A stretch of 64,000 nt of DNA from Rhizobium vallis (GCF_003985155.1 NZ_ML133688.1:62001-126000); one strand, 5' to 3'. Positions 8,572 through 17,982 are shown, counted from the first letter of the stretch. Made by a program: numbers and translations. Notes: a model not told the origin generated them from the letters alone.

Positions 8572-9849
8572 TCAAATCTCGTCGCTGCCGCAAGCGAAGG
8601 GCAGGTCGCCTCTGACGGCAAAGCCTGCGACGTATTCCGGCAGTCTTGTGGGATCGAAGACGTGGCCATCCATGAAGCGGTCACTCTCGTCGCCACCTTC
8701 GATGCGGATATCCGCATCCTCGGGCGCATTCGCGTCGCCGAGAGCCGCGCGATAGAGATCCGGGCGATAGGCGGAGGCGGCAGCCCGCGCGTGGTTGAGG
8801 CTGGTCTCGGCCTGTCCCCAACGGATCATCTGGCTGTAGATCCACAGCGCATGGCTCGGGCGGGGATAATTGGCGAAGCCGGAATGGAACTTGAAGTAAT
8901 CTGCAATGACACGCCGGTTGCCCCTGGCATCAAGGCTGAATTCGCCGGCGAGCACACGACGGATGATGTCGACGGGAGCGGCGATATAGCGGGGATCAGC
9001 GAGAGCGGCCGCCAGCGCGTCATGATTGTCCGGCCGGTCGCACCAACGGGCCGCAGCGTCGAGCGCCACGATCAGCCGGGAAACGGTTTCCGGATGGCTT
9101 TCGGCCCAATCCGGTCGCATGCCGATCACCTTTTCCGGGGCCGAGGGCCAGATGTCCTGCTTGGTTGCGACGATGCGGCCGACGCCGCGTTCCGAGGCGA
9201 TCATGTTCCACGGTGCGCCGACGCAGAAGCCGTCGATGGCGCCGGCCTCCAGCGCGTCCGACGTCAGCGGCGGCGGCACGACGACGAGCTTGACGTCCTT
9301 GTCGGGATCGATGCCGCCAGCCGCCAGCCAGTAGCGGAATTCGTAATTGTGGGAGGAGAAGGGGTAGGTGACGCCAAAGGTTGGCAAGGGCTCGCCGCGC
9401 GCCTTCATCGCCGCGACTGTATTTGCCAGGGCGCGAGCATTGTCGAGCGCGCTTGCCGTTTCCGACAGGCCGGTGCTCTCCCGCATCCTCTCGAAAAGCC
9501 GTGTCGACAGCGTGATCGCATTGCCGCCGCGCCCAAGGGAAAACGGCGTGATCGTCGGCGAGGGGTTGGAGCCGAGGCCGAGCGTGGAGGCGATGGGCAT
9601 CGGCGACAGCATATGGGCAATGTCGAACTGGCGGAACGCCAGGCGGTCGCGGACATTCGCCCAGGAAACGTCCTTGACGAGCTCGAGCGTCAGGCCTTCC
9701 TTGCGGATAAATCCGAATTCCGCCGCGGCGATCAGTACCGATGCATCAACGAGCGGAATGAAGCCGGCCCGCAGCACCTTGGCGCCTTCGCGGTTTACGC
9801 GCGCCGGCAAGGGCAGTCCACCGCTCACATCGGCGATCTCAGTCATCAT
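8572..9849 (-). CDS. nasS: Nitrate sensor NasS (NrtA-like, cytoplasmic)
   Basis: A roughly 425-residue relative of the nitrate-binding proteins NrtA and CmpA, with no signal peptide or lipobox, so it stays in the cytoplasm. In known systems NasS holds NasT inactive until nitrate binds. Recognisable text includes the N-terminal strand LRAGFIPLVDASVL, the FDIAHMLSPMP segment and the ligand-fold stretch DGFCVGAPWN. ATG 9849 is chosen for GGAG five bases upstream; GTG 9855 behind GGAGG is an alternative. It follows nasT by about 40 bp. Its stop lies upstream of the sigma-54 promoter, so nasTS and the structural genes can be transcribed separately. Confidence 0.88.
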   Translation of the reverse strand: MMTEIADVSGGLPLPARVNREGAKVLRAGFIPLVDASVLIAAAEFGFIRKEGLTLELVKDVSWANVRDRLAFRQFDIAHMLSPMPIASTLGLGSNPSPTITPFSLGRGGNAITLSTRLFERMRESTGLSETASALDNARALANTVAAMKARGEPLPTFGVTYPFSSHNYEFRYWLAAGGIDPDKDVKLVVVPPPLTSDALEAGAIDGFCVGAPWNMIASERGVGRIVATKQDIWPSAPEKVIGMRPDWAESHPETVSRLIVALDAAARWCDRPDNHDALAAALADPRYIAAPVDIIRRVLAGEFSLDARGNRRVIADYFKFHSGFANYPRPSHALWIYSQMIRWGQAETSLNHARAAASAYRPDLYRAALGDANAPEDADIRIEGGDESDRFMDGHVFDPTRLPEYVAGFAVRGDLPFACGSDEI

Positions 9850-9889
9850 ATCCACTCCGGTTTCCTCCGGAAATTCGCCAAATCGGCTC

Positions 9890-10477
9890 TCACATCAAAA
9901 GTCCCGCAGCGGTGACAACGCTCTGGGCGATTTCCGACATCTTCTTCTTCTCGTTCATCGCCGTCTGGCGCAGCAGCGCGAAGGCCTCTTCTTCGGGCAG
10001 GCCTTTCATCTTCATCAATATGCCCTTGGCCCGCTCGATTAGCTTGCGCTCCTCCAGAGCCGACCGGGCATCGGCAAGTTCTCGCTGCAGCCGGCTGAAG
10101 GCGTTGAACCTGCTCACGGCCATGTCGAGGATCGGCTTGACGCGTTCCTTCTTCAAGCCGTCGACGATATAGGCCGAGACGCCCGCATCGACCGCAGCCT
10201 CGATCGAGGCGGTGTCGGAGCGGTCGACGAACATGGCGATCGGGCGGGAGACCGTACGCGTCAACTGGAAAAGATGCTCCATCATGTCGCGGTTGGGATT
10301 CTCGATATCGATGATGATCACGTCGGGCATCAGTGTTTCGATGGTACGCGCGATGCCGTGGACCTCATGCACCACGGTGACGTGCGCATGCCCTGCCTCG
10401 CGCAGCCCCTCTTCGATGATGGAGGCGCGAATGGCATTTTCGTCGATCACCAGAATCGTCAGATCGCGATGCGTCAT
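9890..10477 (-). CDS. nasT: ANTAR-domain antitermination regulator NasT
   Basis: A 195-residue regulator with a response-regulator-like N-terminal half (ILVIDEN, then DVIIIDIE containing the acidic pocket) and a C-terminal ANTAR RNA-binding domain (LEERKLIERAKGILM, then EEEAFALLR). Free NasT binds paired hairpins in leader RNA and prevents terminator formation; NasS sequesters it without nitrate. ATG 10477 (MTHRD) is preferred, with ATG 10489 four codons upstream also possible; longer extensions have no coding character. The leader at 8167-8359 is the obvious target. Confidence 0.9.
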   Translation of the reverse strand: MTHRDLTILVIDENAIRASIIEEGLREAGHAHVTVVHEVHGIARTIETLMPDVIIIDIENPNRDMMEHLFQLTRTVSRPIAMFVDRSDTASIEAAVDAGVSAYIVDGLKKERVKPILDMAVSRFNAFSRLQRELADARSALEERKLIERAKGILMKMKGLPEEEAFALLRQTAMNEKKKMSEIAQSVVTAAGLLM

Positions 10478-10529
10478 GCCTATATTCATGACGCACTGCA
10501 GCAATTTTTGCAAGGTGTTCGCCTGAAAA

Positions 10530-10553
10530 GTGTGCATGAATAAAAGTGCACAC
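10530..10553. promoter_or_regulatory. Palindrome upstream of nasT
   Basis: GTGTGCA and TGCACAC form a perfect 7-bp inverted repeat with a 10-bp spacer, 40-75 bp upstream of the nasT start. The inner TGCA...TGCA resembles an NtrC site but is one base too wide for the consensus. It is probably an operator for nasT or part of its promoter; the protein that binds it is unknown. Confidence 0.45.
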
Positions 10554-10944
10554 AAAATAATCAAATTGCCGTATTTAGGGCAGTAGGACCTCACAACCGC
10601 ATCGAGCACAGCGCATGCGGGACGCGGCATAGGCAGTGTCACTCCGGCCGACTGCTCGAAATGAGGTCGCCGACTATTGCGCCTGTTTTCGTGAGGCCGG
10701 CGGCGAACCATCGGTCTATCATTGCGCGCGTCCGCGGGAAAAATAATGCGGCGGCAGGTCGGAAATCGAAAGAGCATGCCTTCGGTTATCGTGGTATATA
10801 ACCTACTTAAAATCCTGGGATGGGAAGTTTTACCTTCGGCCGGTGCGATCGATGACCGCAATCTTGTGACCGCTTCCGGCGGGCAGATCCCATGGCCTCG
10901 ATTTGAGATGAATAACATTTAACACAAGGCTTGGAGGGCCGACC
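10554..10944. other. Divergent intergenic region between nasT and the peroxiredoxin gene
   Basis: No gene is visible here. The right part is AT-richer and carries an imperfectly spaced inverted repeat GGTTAT-N8-ATAACC at 10784-10803, possibly an operator for the peroxiredoxin gene. The peroxiredoxin Shine-Dalgarno (GGAGGG) is at about 10932. Confidence 0.4.
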
Positions 10945-11604
10945 ATGAGCTTACGCATCAACGATATTGCCCCCGATTTTACCGCCGACACCACGCAGGG
11001 ACCGGTGAGCTTCCATGACTGGATCGGCAACGGCTGGGCGGTCCTGTTCTCGCATCCGAAAAATTTCACGCCCGTCTGCACGACCGAGCTCGGCGCCATG
11101 GCCGGCCTCGCCGGAGAATTTTCCAAGCGCGGTGCCAAGATCATCGGTATCTCCGTCGATCCTGTGGAAAGCCATGCCAAGTGGAAGAACGACATCAAGA
11201 CCGCCACCGGCTTTGACGTCGAGTATCCCCTGATCGGCGACAAGGACCTCAAGGTCGCCAAGCTCTATGACATGCTGCCGGCCGGAGCCGGCGAAAGCTC
11301 GGAAGGCCGCACGCCGGCTGACAATGCGACGGTGCGTTCGGTCTTCATCATTGGCCCGGACAAGAAGATCAAGCTGATCCTGACCTATCCGATGACGACG
11401 GGCCGCAATTTCAACGAGATCCTGCGCGCCATCGACTCCATCCAGCTGACAGCCAAGCACCAGGTGGCGACGCCGGCGAACTGGAACCAGGGCGAGGACG
11501 TCATCATCACCGCCGCGGTTTCCAACGAAGACGCGATTGCCCGTTTCGGCTCTTTCGACACGGTTCTGCCCTATCTCAGGAAGACCAAGCAGCCGACCGC
11601 CTGA
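10945..11604 (+). CDS. 1-Cys peroxiredoxin (Prx6 type)
   Basis: A 219-residue thiol peroxidase that reduces hydrogen peroxide and organic hydroperoxides. The peroxidatic Cys45 lies in the PVCTTE motif. The long C-terminal arm (from about residue 160) and overall length fit the Prx6/LsfA group rather than the shorter AhpC type. There is no signal peptide, so it is cytoplasmic. The start has a GGAGGG Shine-Dalgarno, and a terminator follows at 11629, so it is probably monocistronic. It is transcribed away from nasT. Confidence 0.92.
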   Translation: MSLRINDIAPDFTADTTQGPVSFHDWIGNGWAVLFSHPKNFTPVCTTELGAMAGLAGEFSKRGAKIIGISVDPVESHAKWKNDIKTATGFDVEYPLIGDKDLKVAKLYDMLPAGAGESSEGRTPADNATVRSVFIIGPDKKIKLILTYPMTTGRNFNEILRAIDSIQLTAKHQVATPANWNQGEDVIITAAVSNEDAIARFGSFDTVLPYLRKTKQPTA

Positions 11605-11628
11605 TTGTCGGTTTCAAGCAGTTCCTTG

Positions 11629-11662
11629 AGCCGCCGCGGCCATATTGGCCCGGCGGCTTTTT
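11629..11662 (+). terminator. Intrinsic terminator after the peroxiredoxin gene
   Basis: AGCCGCCG pairs with CGGCGGCT around a 14-nt loop, followed by a T run. Confidence 0.8.
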
Positions 11663-11772
11663 CGTATCGGCTTGAATTCGAGGGCAGATATGGAATTGGG
11701 GAAGCTTCAGGACGTCATCGATGCTATCTAGGATTCAGCGTCACGGTGGAAGTTCGAACCTGCTGAGATCCG

Positions 11773-12729
11773 ATGATAGGGCGAAAGCGTCAGTCCGGCA
11801 TTGGGAAGAGACCGGCGAAGGCCATGCTTTCGCTCTGCCTTCTGTTTTCTCAAGTGGACACGACAGAGGCCCGGCCGGAGGGGAGTGTCGCGCCGCCGGC
11901 CTGTCTGTATTCGGGATCTTCGGCGTCGGCATCAGGCGAGACGCTCTGCATTCGGAAGGAGAGTTTCAATCGCGATCTCTGCGTCGCGATCGAGCATTTC
12001 GCCGAGGCCAACCAGTTGCCGCCCGATTATTTCGCCCGGCTCATCTGGCGGGAGAGCACTTTTCGCCCCGATGCGGTCAGCTTCAAAGGAGCGCAGGGCA
12101 TAGCGCAATTCATGCCGGGAACGGCTAAACTCCGAGGCCTCGAAGACAGTTACCAGGTGCTGGAAGCCCTGCGGAAATCGGCGCAATATCTCGATGAATT
12201 GCGCAATCGGTTCGGCAATCTCGGCCTGGCCGCAGCCGCCTACAATGCCGGCGAAAACGGCCTCGCCACTTACCTTGCAGCAGGCAGATTACCTTACGAG
12301 ACGCGCAGCTACGTGATGGCGATTACCGCACACACGGTCGAGGAATGGAAGGATAACCCACCGGAAGATGCGGCGGTCCCGCTCGACAAGGACAAGCCCT
12401 TTCTCGATGGTTGCGTGGCGCTTGCCGAAAGGCGGACGTTGAAAGACACACCCTGGCGTCAGGAGGGCAATTGGGCTCCCTGGGGTGTTCAGCTTGCGGC
12501 AAATGCGGATGCAGGGATCGCCCGGCGCCTGTTCCTCGATGCCGTCGAGGACCTGCCCGCGCCTCTAAATGCGGAGCAGCCGCTGATCCTGCGCCAGCGC
12601 GACCGCAGCTTCGGTTTTCGCCCGCGTTATGCCGCCCGCATCGCCCGGCAGACGCGCGTGGAAGCCAGTGATGTCTGCAACCAGATCAAGAAACATGGCG
12701 GCAGCTGTCTGGTTTTCAAGAATCGATAA
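11773..12729 (+). CDS. Lytic transglycosylase, SLT domain
   Basis: A 318-residue predicted periplasmic muramidase that cleaves peptidoglycan glycan strands. The basic N-terminus and the hydrophobic LSLCLLF segment (about residues 19-25) look like a signal sequence. The SLT fold runs from about 75 to 195, with the catalytic Glu in LIWREST, then GAQGIAQFMPGTA and AAAYNAGENGL. The C-terminal 100 residues end in CNQIKKHGGSCLVF, which resembles the last strand of a SPOR module and may bind denuded glycans. A second possible start, ATG 11824, would shorten the signal peptide. Confidence 0.88.
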   Translation: MIGRKRQSGIGKRPAKAMLSLCLLFSQVDTTEARPEGSVAPPACLYSGSSASASGETLCIRKESFNRDLCVAIEHFAEANQLPPDYFARLIWRESTFRPDAVSFKGAQGIAQFMPGTAKLRGLEDSYQVLEALRKSAQYLDELRNRFGNLGLAAAAYNAGENGLATYLAAGRLPYETRSYVMAITAHTVEEWKDNPPEDAAVPLDKDKPFLDGCVALAERRTLKDTPWRQEGNWAPWGVQLAANADAGIARRLFLDAVEDLPAPLNAEQPLILRQRDRSFGFRPRYAARIARQTRVEASDVCNQIKKHGGSCLVFKNR

Positions 12730-12826
12730 CGGGTCCGTCGATCCACTCTCGATGACGAAAAGTTCGCTTGCAGGATCGCGGGAAGGCGCATCATATTCGG
12801 CGCGAAAATGAAAAGGGAGAACGACG

Positions 12827-13780
12827 ATGCGGGTTTTGGTAATCGGGGCAACGGGCCATGTCGGAACCTATCTGGTTCCACGCCTTGTCGAGGCAGGTCA
12901 CGAGGTCGTCACCATCAGCCGCGGCACGGCAAAACCCTATACGGCGAACCGCGCCTGGGCGTCCGTCGATCAGCGGCAGATGGACCGTGCAGAGATGGAG
13001 CGGACCGGTGAATTCGCTCCGGCTGTGCGTGCTTTGAAAGCCGATATCGTCATCGACATGATCTGCTTCACGCTGGAAAGTGCGGAGCATCTGGTGGCGG
13101 CCCTGTCAGGGCATGTCGGACATTTCCTCCATACCGGTACGATCTGGACGCATGGCTATCCGACGACCGTGCCGACGGCGGAGGAGGCGCCGAAGTCTCC
13201 GTTCGGTGACTACGGCATACAGAAGGCGGCGATCGAAACCTATCTCCTGCAGCAGGCAAGGCTTCGAGGATTTCCGGCAACCATCATTCATCCCGGCCAC
13301 ATTGTCGGCCCCGGCTGGGCGCCGCTCAATCCGGCCGGTAATTTCAACCCGCAGGTCTTTTCGACGCTTGCCCGGGGAGAGGCTTTGGCGCTGCCCAATT
13401 TCGGGCTGGAGACTGTTCACCACGTCCATGCCGATGACGTCGCGGCGATGTTCATGGGCGCGGTCGCCAACTGGAATGCGTCGATCGGCGAAAGTTTCCA
13501 TGCTGTTTCGGAGAAGGCGCTGACGCTTCGCGGCTACGCGGAAGCCATGTCGCGATGGTTCGGGCATGGGCCGAAACTCAGCTTCGCGCCATTCGAGGTC
13601 TGGGCCGAAAGCCAGACGAAGGAGGATGCGACGGCGACATGGGAGCATATCGCCCGCAGCCCGAATTGCTCGATCGCCAAAGCCCAGCGCCTTCTTGGTT
13701 ACACGCCGAGATATACGTCCCTGCAGGCGGTGCAGGAATCGGTTGGCTGGCTGGTGGGGCAGGGGCGGATCGAGACCTGA
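12827..13780 (+). CDS. NAD-dependent epimerase/dehydratase family protein
   Basis: A 317-residue extended-SDR protein. The N-terminal Rossmann motif is VIGATGHVGTYL. The catalytic Tyr is probably the one in DYGIQKAAIE, which keeps the Y-x-x-x-K spacing in the variant YGIQK. A later stretch, IIHPGHIVGPGW, is typical of nucleotide-sugar epimerases. The substrate is unknown. An AAAAGGGAGAACG ribosome binding site supports the start. It converges on the glycerate kinase gene with a 2-bp gap. Confidence 0.85.
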   Translation: MRVLVIGATGHVGTYLVPRLVEAGHEVVTISRGTAKPYTANRAWASVDQRQMDRAEMERTGEFAPAVRALKADIVIDMICFTLESAEHLVAALSGHVGHFLHTGTIWTHGYPTTVPTAEEAPKSPFGDYGIQKAAIETYLLQQARLRGFPATIIHPGHIVGPGWAPLNPAGNFNPQVFSTLARGEALALPNFGLETVHHVHADDVAAMFMGAVANWNASIGESFHAVSEKALTLRGYAEAMSRWFGHGPKLSFAPFEVWAESQTKEDATATWEHIARSPNCSIAKAQRLLGYTPRYTSLQAVQESVGWLVGQGRIET

Positions 13781-13782
13781 GG

Positions 13783-15048
13783 CTAGCGGATCAGGATCGC
13801 CCGGAAATCATTGACGTTGGTTCCGGTCGGTCCGGTCTCGAAGAGGTCGCCGATGGCCTTGAAGGCGGAATAGCTATCATTGCCGTCGAGCAGCCGGCGC
13901 GGGTCGAGGCCGGCAGCGCGCAGGCGCCTCACGGTGCTTCCGTCGGCAAAGGCGCCGGCATTGTCTTCCGATCCGTCGATCCCGTCCGTATCGGCTGCCA
14001 GGACATGAATGCCCTCCTGTCCATCGATCGCCAGCGCCGTGGCGAGGGTGAATTCGCCATTACGCCCGCCCTTGCCGCCCTTGGCACGCAGCGTCACCGT
14101 CGTTTCGCCACCGGAGAGGATGACGACGGGCTTCGAAAACGGCCGGTCGCGGCCGAGCACTTCGCGGGCGATCGCCGCATGTACCAGCGCCACGTCGCGC
14201 GATTCCCCCTCGATCGCATCCGACAGGATGACGGGCGTGATGCCCTGCGCCCTCGCAACGGCCGCCGCCGCCTCCAGCGACACGCCGGCAGAGGCAATGA
14301 TGTGGTGCTCGTGACCTGCAAATACCGGATCATCGGGTCGCGGGGCGTCCGCCTGCGGTGAATTCAAGTGATCGAGCGCTGCCTGCGGCAGCTGCAGGCC
14401 ATATTGACGGACGATCTCCAGCGCCTCATGCCGTGTCGAACCATCAGGCACCGTCGGCCCCGAGGCGACATGCGCCGGGTTGTCTCCGGGAATGTCGGAA
14501 ACGATCAGGCTGACGACCCTCGCTCTGGTCGCTGCAGCAAGTCTGCCGCCCTTGATGGTCGAGAGATGCTTGCGCACGACGTTCATCGCCGAGATCGGTG
14601 CGCCGGAGGCGAGCAGCATCTCGTTGAGGGTGATCTCGTCTTCGAGCGCCAGCCCTTCCGGCGGGGCGGGCAGCAGCGCCGAGCCGCCGCCGCAGATCAG
14701 CGCGATGACGAGATCGTCTTCTGTCAGTCCGCCAACCGTCTCCATCAGCCGTCTTGCCGCGGCAAGCCCTGCGGCATCGGGTACAGGATGCGCGGCCTCG
14801 ACGATCTCGATATCGCGCGTCTCGCAGCCATAGCCGTAGCGGGTGACGACCACACCTTCCAGCTTTCCATCCCAGATGCTTTCCAGTGCTCGCGCCATTT
14901 GTGCTGCGCCCTTGCCGGCGCCGATCACCACGGTTCTTCCCTTCGGCTTATTTGGAAGCTTCGCCTTGATGCCGGTCAGCGGATCGGCGGCGCGAACCCC
15001 CGCGTCGAACAGGCTTTTCAGGAAAGCGCGGGGAGGAGTTAATGTCAT
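13783..15048 (-). CDS. gckA: Glycerate 2-kinase (MOFRL family; GckA/TtuD type)
   Basis: A 421-residue enzyme phosphorylating D-glycerate to 2-phosphoglycerate, feeding serine-cycle or tartrate/hydroxypyruvate carbon into glycolysis. Diagnostic text includes [13 protein letters not shown] near the N-terminus, [16 protein letters not shown], the [16 protein letters not shown] helix, and the C-terminal MOFRL stretch [18 protein letters not shown]. Older annotations call this family hydroxypyruvate reductase. No other glycerate pathway gene lies beside it. Confidence 0.9.
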   Translation of the reverse strand: MTLTPPRAFLKSLFDAGVRAADPLTGIKAKLPNKPKGRTVVIGAGKGAAQMARALESIWDGKLEGVVVTRYGYGCETRDIEIVEAAHPVPDAAGLAAARRLMETVGGLTEDDLVIALICGGGSALLPAPPEGLALEDEITLNEMLLASGAPISAMNVVRKHLSTIKGGRLAAATRARVVSLIVSDIPGDNPAHVASGPTVPDGSTRHEALEIVRQYGLQLPQAALDHLNSPQADAPRPDDPVFAGHEHHIIASAGVSLEAAAAVARAQGITPVILSDAIEGESRDVALVHAAIAREVLGRDRPFSKPVVILSGGETTVTLRAKGGKGGRNGEFTLATALAIDGQEGIHVLAADTDGIDGSEDNAGAFADGSTVRRLRAAGLDPRRLLDGNDSYSAFKAIGDLFETGPTGTNVNDFRAILIR

Positions 15049-15233
15049 CGGTGGTCTGCCTCAGCTATCGGTCGTGATGCGGACTGTCGGCGCATCGCGG
15101 TGCCCGCGTCAAGGTCGAAGACCGGGCCAATTGAAGGCAACGGACGTTCTTGAGGGGCGCGGACAGGAAACGAATAGAAAGCATTAACCATACTCCCGTA
15201 GACAACGAACAGGATCAAAGGAACGTGTGTTCG

Positions 15234-15530
15234 ATGGCTACTGAAATGACCCGCCGCCCCGTCTCCCGTGAAGGCAGGATTATCGCTTTCCCCTCCGGTA
15301 CTGGAACCGCCAATATCGAACGCTGCGCCCGTGAACTCGGCCGGCGGCATGGCGCGGATGCAATAGAATTCTGGAAGGCGGAATGCCGCAGGCTTGCCGA
15401 TCAGCTTCTGGCCGCCGGTATGCCGGAGCGCGATATCGCAGAGCGGGTGATGCAGTTCCAGGAAGATGTTCAGATCGAACTCGTTCTCAGCCACGAAAAG
15501 CGGGCCGTCGCCAAATCGCAAAAGCGATAG
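15234..15530 (+). CDS. DUF6074 family protein
   Basis: A 98-residue soluble protein of a family found mainly in Rhizobiales. The core is GRIIAFP, then IERCARELGRRHG, then a helical half ending in a basic tail. ATG 15234 follows CAAAGGAA, so the 28 codons further upstream are not needed. Its function is unknown. It carries no catalytic motif or membrane segment. Confidence 0.75.
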   Translation: MATEMTRRPVSREGRIIAFPSGTGTANIERCARELGRRHGADAIEFWKAECRRLADQLLAAGMPERDIAERVMQFQEDVQIELVLSHEKRAVAKSQKR

Positions 15531-15582
15531 CGGCAATCGCGGCGGAGCGAACGTCCTCCGGACTGACCTGGGTGCCCCGGGT

Positions 15583-15735
15583 TTATTGACCGGCTGACGT
15601 CACCCGCACGATATTGCCGATATTGTCGGCGATCAGCAGGTCGCCTGATGTGTCGACGACGAGGTCGACCGGCTGCCTGCGCGCCATCCTACAGCTTGCC
15701 TGGCCCAATTCGGCGCGCTCGTTGACGACATTCCA
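15583..15735 (-). pseudogene. Remnant of a PQQ-dependent sugar (sorbosone-type) dehydrogenase
   Basis: About 50 codons on the minus strand read WNVVNERAELG, then RQPVDLVVDTSGDLLIADN and GNIVRVT before TAA. WNVVNERDELG and the terminal LLVADDVGN-type strand are conserved in L-sorbosone/aldose dehydrogenases, but a complete enzyme has over a hundred residues between them and more than 200 before them. Here the two segments are joined directly and there is no start. This is the decayed 3' end of such a gene with an internal deletion. Confidence 0.6.
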
Positions 15736-15921
15736 CAGCGCCTTGGTCTATCTTACTCGAGACCCGTGAAAATTTTACGCGTTCGAAGCTGACGGCGGTC
15801 GGGGAGCATGCATATATCTTGAGGAGCAGATGATTTGGGGGATGAGCCGGGAAGGATTCTCCCGTTGATCCAAGTGAATAGCCTTCACGACCCGCGCGTA
15901 GCGCAAACTGGAGAAGCATCG

Positions 15922-16101
15922 ATGAACAAATTTCGGGCATTAGTAGCAGCCGGAGCAATCACGCTTGCCGCCATCGCCTCGGGCTGCTCGACCCCTCCGA
16001 ATTCCTATGGATCGGCATCCGGATATGTGCCGGGAGATTCCATGAACCCGGCCTGCGCGGATGGATTCCGTCCCAACGAGGGCCGTTCGTGCAGCTATTA
16101 G
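15922..16101 (+). CDS. Small lipoprotein, hypothetical
   Basis: A 59-residue protein with a lipoprotein signal: MNKFRALV, a hydrophobic run, and the lipobox IASGC at residues 18-22, so Cys22 is the likely lipidation site. The mature part (about 38 residues) is rich in Gly, Ser and Pro and has two further Cys near the C-terminus that could form a disulphide. GGAGAAGC lies before the ATG. It resembles other short rhizobial lipoproteins of unknown function. Confidence 0.75.
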   Translation: MNKFRALVAAGAITLAAIASGCSTPPNSYGSASGYVPGDSMNPACADGFRPNEGRSCSY

Positions 16102-16655
16102 AGGCGGTCGGCTCCTGCCCGCAAAGAATGGCAGCCGTCGAATCCGTCAGGTAGGCGCTTCAACATAGAACGGCCACGTGATCTCGTGGCAGCGACGTGA
16201 CGTCAATCTGTCGCCCGACCCCATTCTTAAGTTAATGGCAGTCGCGTCCTGCGGCAGTCTCTATATCATCCGATCGTCAACGCAAAGGTGGCCGGTTGCG
16301 CACGGCCTTTCTTGGCGCAAAGAATACAAAAGGTCGGCGCGAGAGTTCGCGCCGACCTTTCTCAACCATCATCCGCAAAGCGCCAGTTCATCCGTGGTCG
16401 CCAGCCATCTGATTTCATGCAGCAAGTGTAGGCGGCTTGTGAATTATCGCAAGGATTATGGAGCTACCGATTTCTGGCTAGAACCGGGATGCAACGTTCC
16501 TCCGCTGGATTTGAAATAGGAAACGGTTGTTTCAATCCACTCGGTCCCGGGACCCTGCGGAGCTTCTCGGGCTTCATTCAGCGGTCATCTGATTTGAGAA
16601 CCCTGAATGTTGATCCCATCTAGTCCACGTACTGAACTTATGGCAGTGCTATCGG
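16102..16655. other. Gene-free region with hairpins
   Basis: No convincing gene in 550 bp. Features seen are CCACG-N6-CGTGG near 16170, a possible plus-strand terminator GGCCG-N8-CGGCC followed by TTTCTT near 16300, and a perfect 14-bp inverted repeat at 16329-16360. A small RNA ending at one of these hairpins is possible, but I recognise no family. Confidence 0.4.
16329..16360. repeat. Perfect 14-bp inverted repeat
   Basis: AAAGGTCGGCGCGA and its exact complement are separated by GAGT. The arms end in AAA/TTT, so it could terminate transcription from either side. Confidence 0.65.
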
Positions 16656-17246
16656 ATGATCGATTTCATCCTACAATCGCTGCCATCATTCCTGAGGTGC
16701 TTGGATTACTGGGGCGAGCGGTATCAAACAGCTATTGTCGGGGCCGTCGCCCTTGTCGGTGTTTGGTACTCTACACGGCCAGCATGGAAGCAACTGCAAC
16801 TGGCACAAAAAGAGCGCCTTGCGGCAAAATATAGGATGAACAAGGCACTTTACGATATGTTTGACCCTACCGTTTGGTTTTCTTTCGATGGTCCGAAAGA
16901 AAGGTGGGAAGCCGATATCGACAAGGCCTTCATAGATGAATGCCAAGACATACTTGCCAAGAAAAAGAGTTTCCTCGCCGATCTTAAAGCAAGGGTTGAA
17001 GGTAGTGGAGCAGACGATGATCTCCGCGCCGACGCGCTCAACACGATTGATGAGACTATGGTGAGGGTTAGAGATGCCGACAGAGTCATCGTTGATGCCG
17101 AGTTAGGCCGTATCCCCAAGGGTAACATCCACTGGCACACAGTTGGCGAGGGTATCGATATGCTCGGTCTACCGCTCTTTAAAAAGCTCCAGCAAAAGAT
17201 CTCGGACCGCCAGTCTTCCGTTGTCGAGCGAATCGTCCGCGAGTAA
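16656..17246 (+). CDS. Hypothetical membrane-anchored protein
   Basis: 196 residues. One membrane segment lies near residues 25-42 (IVGAVALVGVWYS), followed by a long, highly charged cytoplasmic part with helical periodicity and many Lys/Asp/Glu. I recognise no domain. Base composition looks AT-richer than the flanking housekeeping genes, and the gene sits next to a duplicated tRNA-Asn end, so it may have been acquired. No strong Shine-Dalgarno precedes the ATG. Confidence 0.6.
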   Translation: MIDFILQSLPSFLRCLDYWGERYQTAIVGAVALVGVWYSTRPAWKQLQLAQKERLAAKYRMNKALYDMFDPTVWFSFDGPKERWEADIDKAFIDECQDILAKKKSFLADLKARVEGSGADDDLRADALNTIDETMVRVRDADRVIVDAELGRIPKGNIHWHTVGEGIDMLGLPLFKKLQQKISDRQSSVVERIVRE

Positions 17247-17328
17247 CCAAGAAGGTTCAGAGCAAATTCAGTCCCGGCGGCCAAAATATGGGGAGGGGGA
17301 GTGAAGAAAAAGCGCTGCTTCGGGATAT

Positions 17329-17372
17329 TCAACGAAACAGGCGATTGCTTGAAAAATGGCTCCCTGGGCCGG
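17329..17372. repeat. Duplicated tRNA-Asn 3' end and flank, left copy
   Basis: 44 bp matching 18491-18534 at 43 of 44 positions, covering the last 16 nt of tRNA-Asn (with CCA) and 28 nt of downstream flank. The copies are direct repeats. Similarity past this end is weaker (a decayed version of the tRNA terminator). It may be an old attachment site or the scar of a tandem duplication. Confidence 0.7.
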
Positions 17373-17483
17373 CTAAATTTAGCGCTCGACCGCAGTCGCC
17401 GCATGACGCCGTCGAGCGCTAACCAACACCATAGGCCGGCGCGATCACCACCCGCGACCACACCAGCGGCGCGCCGGCCGGTT

Positions 17484-17735
17484 CTATTTCTTCCTGACTT
17501 CACCTGGCAAAGCGTCAATTAGTTGATGCACTTTTCCGGTGGCGAACGCGATGTCTTCGCGCGGCAGATGGACCGTTATCTCAATCTCTTCCCACCTGCC
17601 GCCATGGTCTTTTGCGAACCTGACAGCGGCTTCCAAAGAGGTGAATTGCACGGCCGGTGCGTTGGCGGTCCAGAACTGCACGCTGCAGTCCGCCGCACTG
17701 TAATCTAAAAATGCTTTTTCAGGATCGAGCGCCAT
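17484..17735 (-). CDS. Hypothetical small soluble protein
   Basis: 83 residues, acidic in the middle with a Lys-rich C-terminus, no signal peptide or membrane segment. The segment VQFTSLEAAVRFAKDHGG has helix-like spacing. No family is recognised. The reading frame has rhizobial codon use, but there is no clear Shine-Dalgarno before the ATG. It lies between the two tRNA-Asn repeat copies. Confidence 0.45.
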   Translation of the reverse strand: MALDPEKAFLDYSAADCSVQFWTANAPAVQFTSLEAAVRFAKDHGGRWEEIEITVHLPREDIAFATGKVHQLIDALPGEVRKK

Positions 17736-17982
17736 GGTGTTTGCTGTACACCGCCGGCGATTGCTTGGCTAGCGAATGCCCACTTTACCGCCGCGCCGCC
17801 ACAAGCGCCTCCCGGTCTCACAAGCCGGCGGTTATCATCTAATGCGACGACAGGTGCAACTCCGCAAAATGCCTGCGCCTACACCAGCAGTGCGCCGGCC
17901 GGTGCTTTTCTAACAAGCGCGCGGCCGTTCATCGGAGGTTAATCCTAATTAACCCAGAATCGTAGCCTGAAAGGATGCGCCG

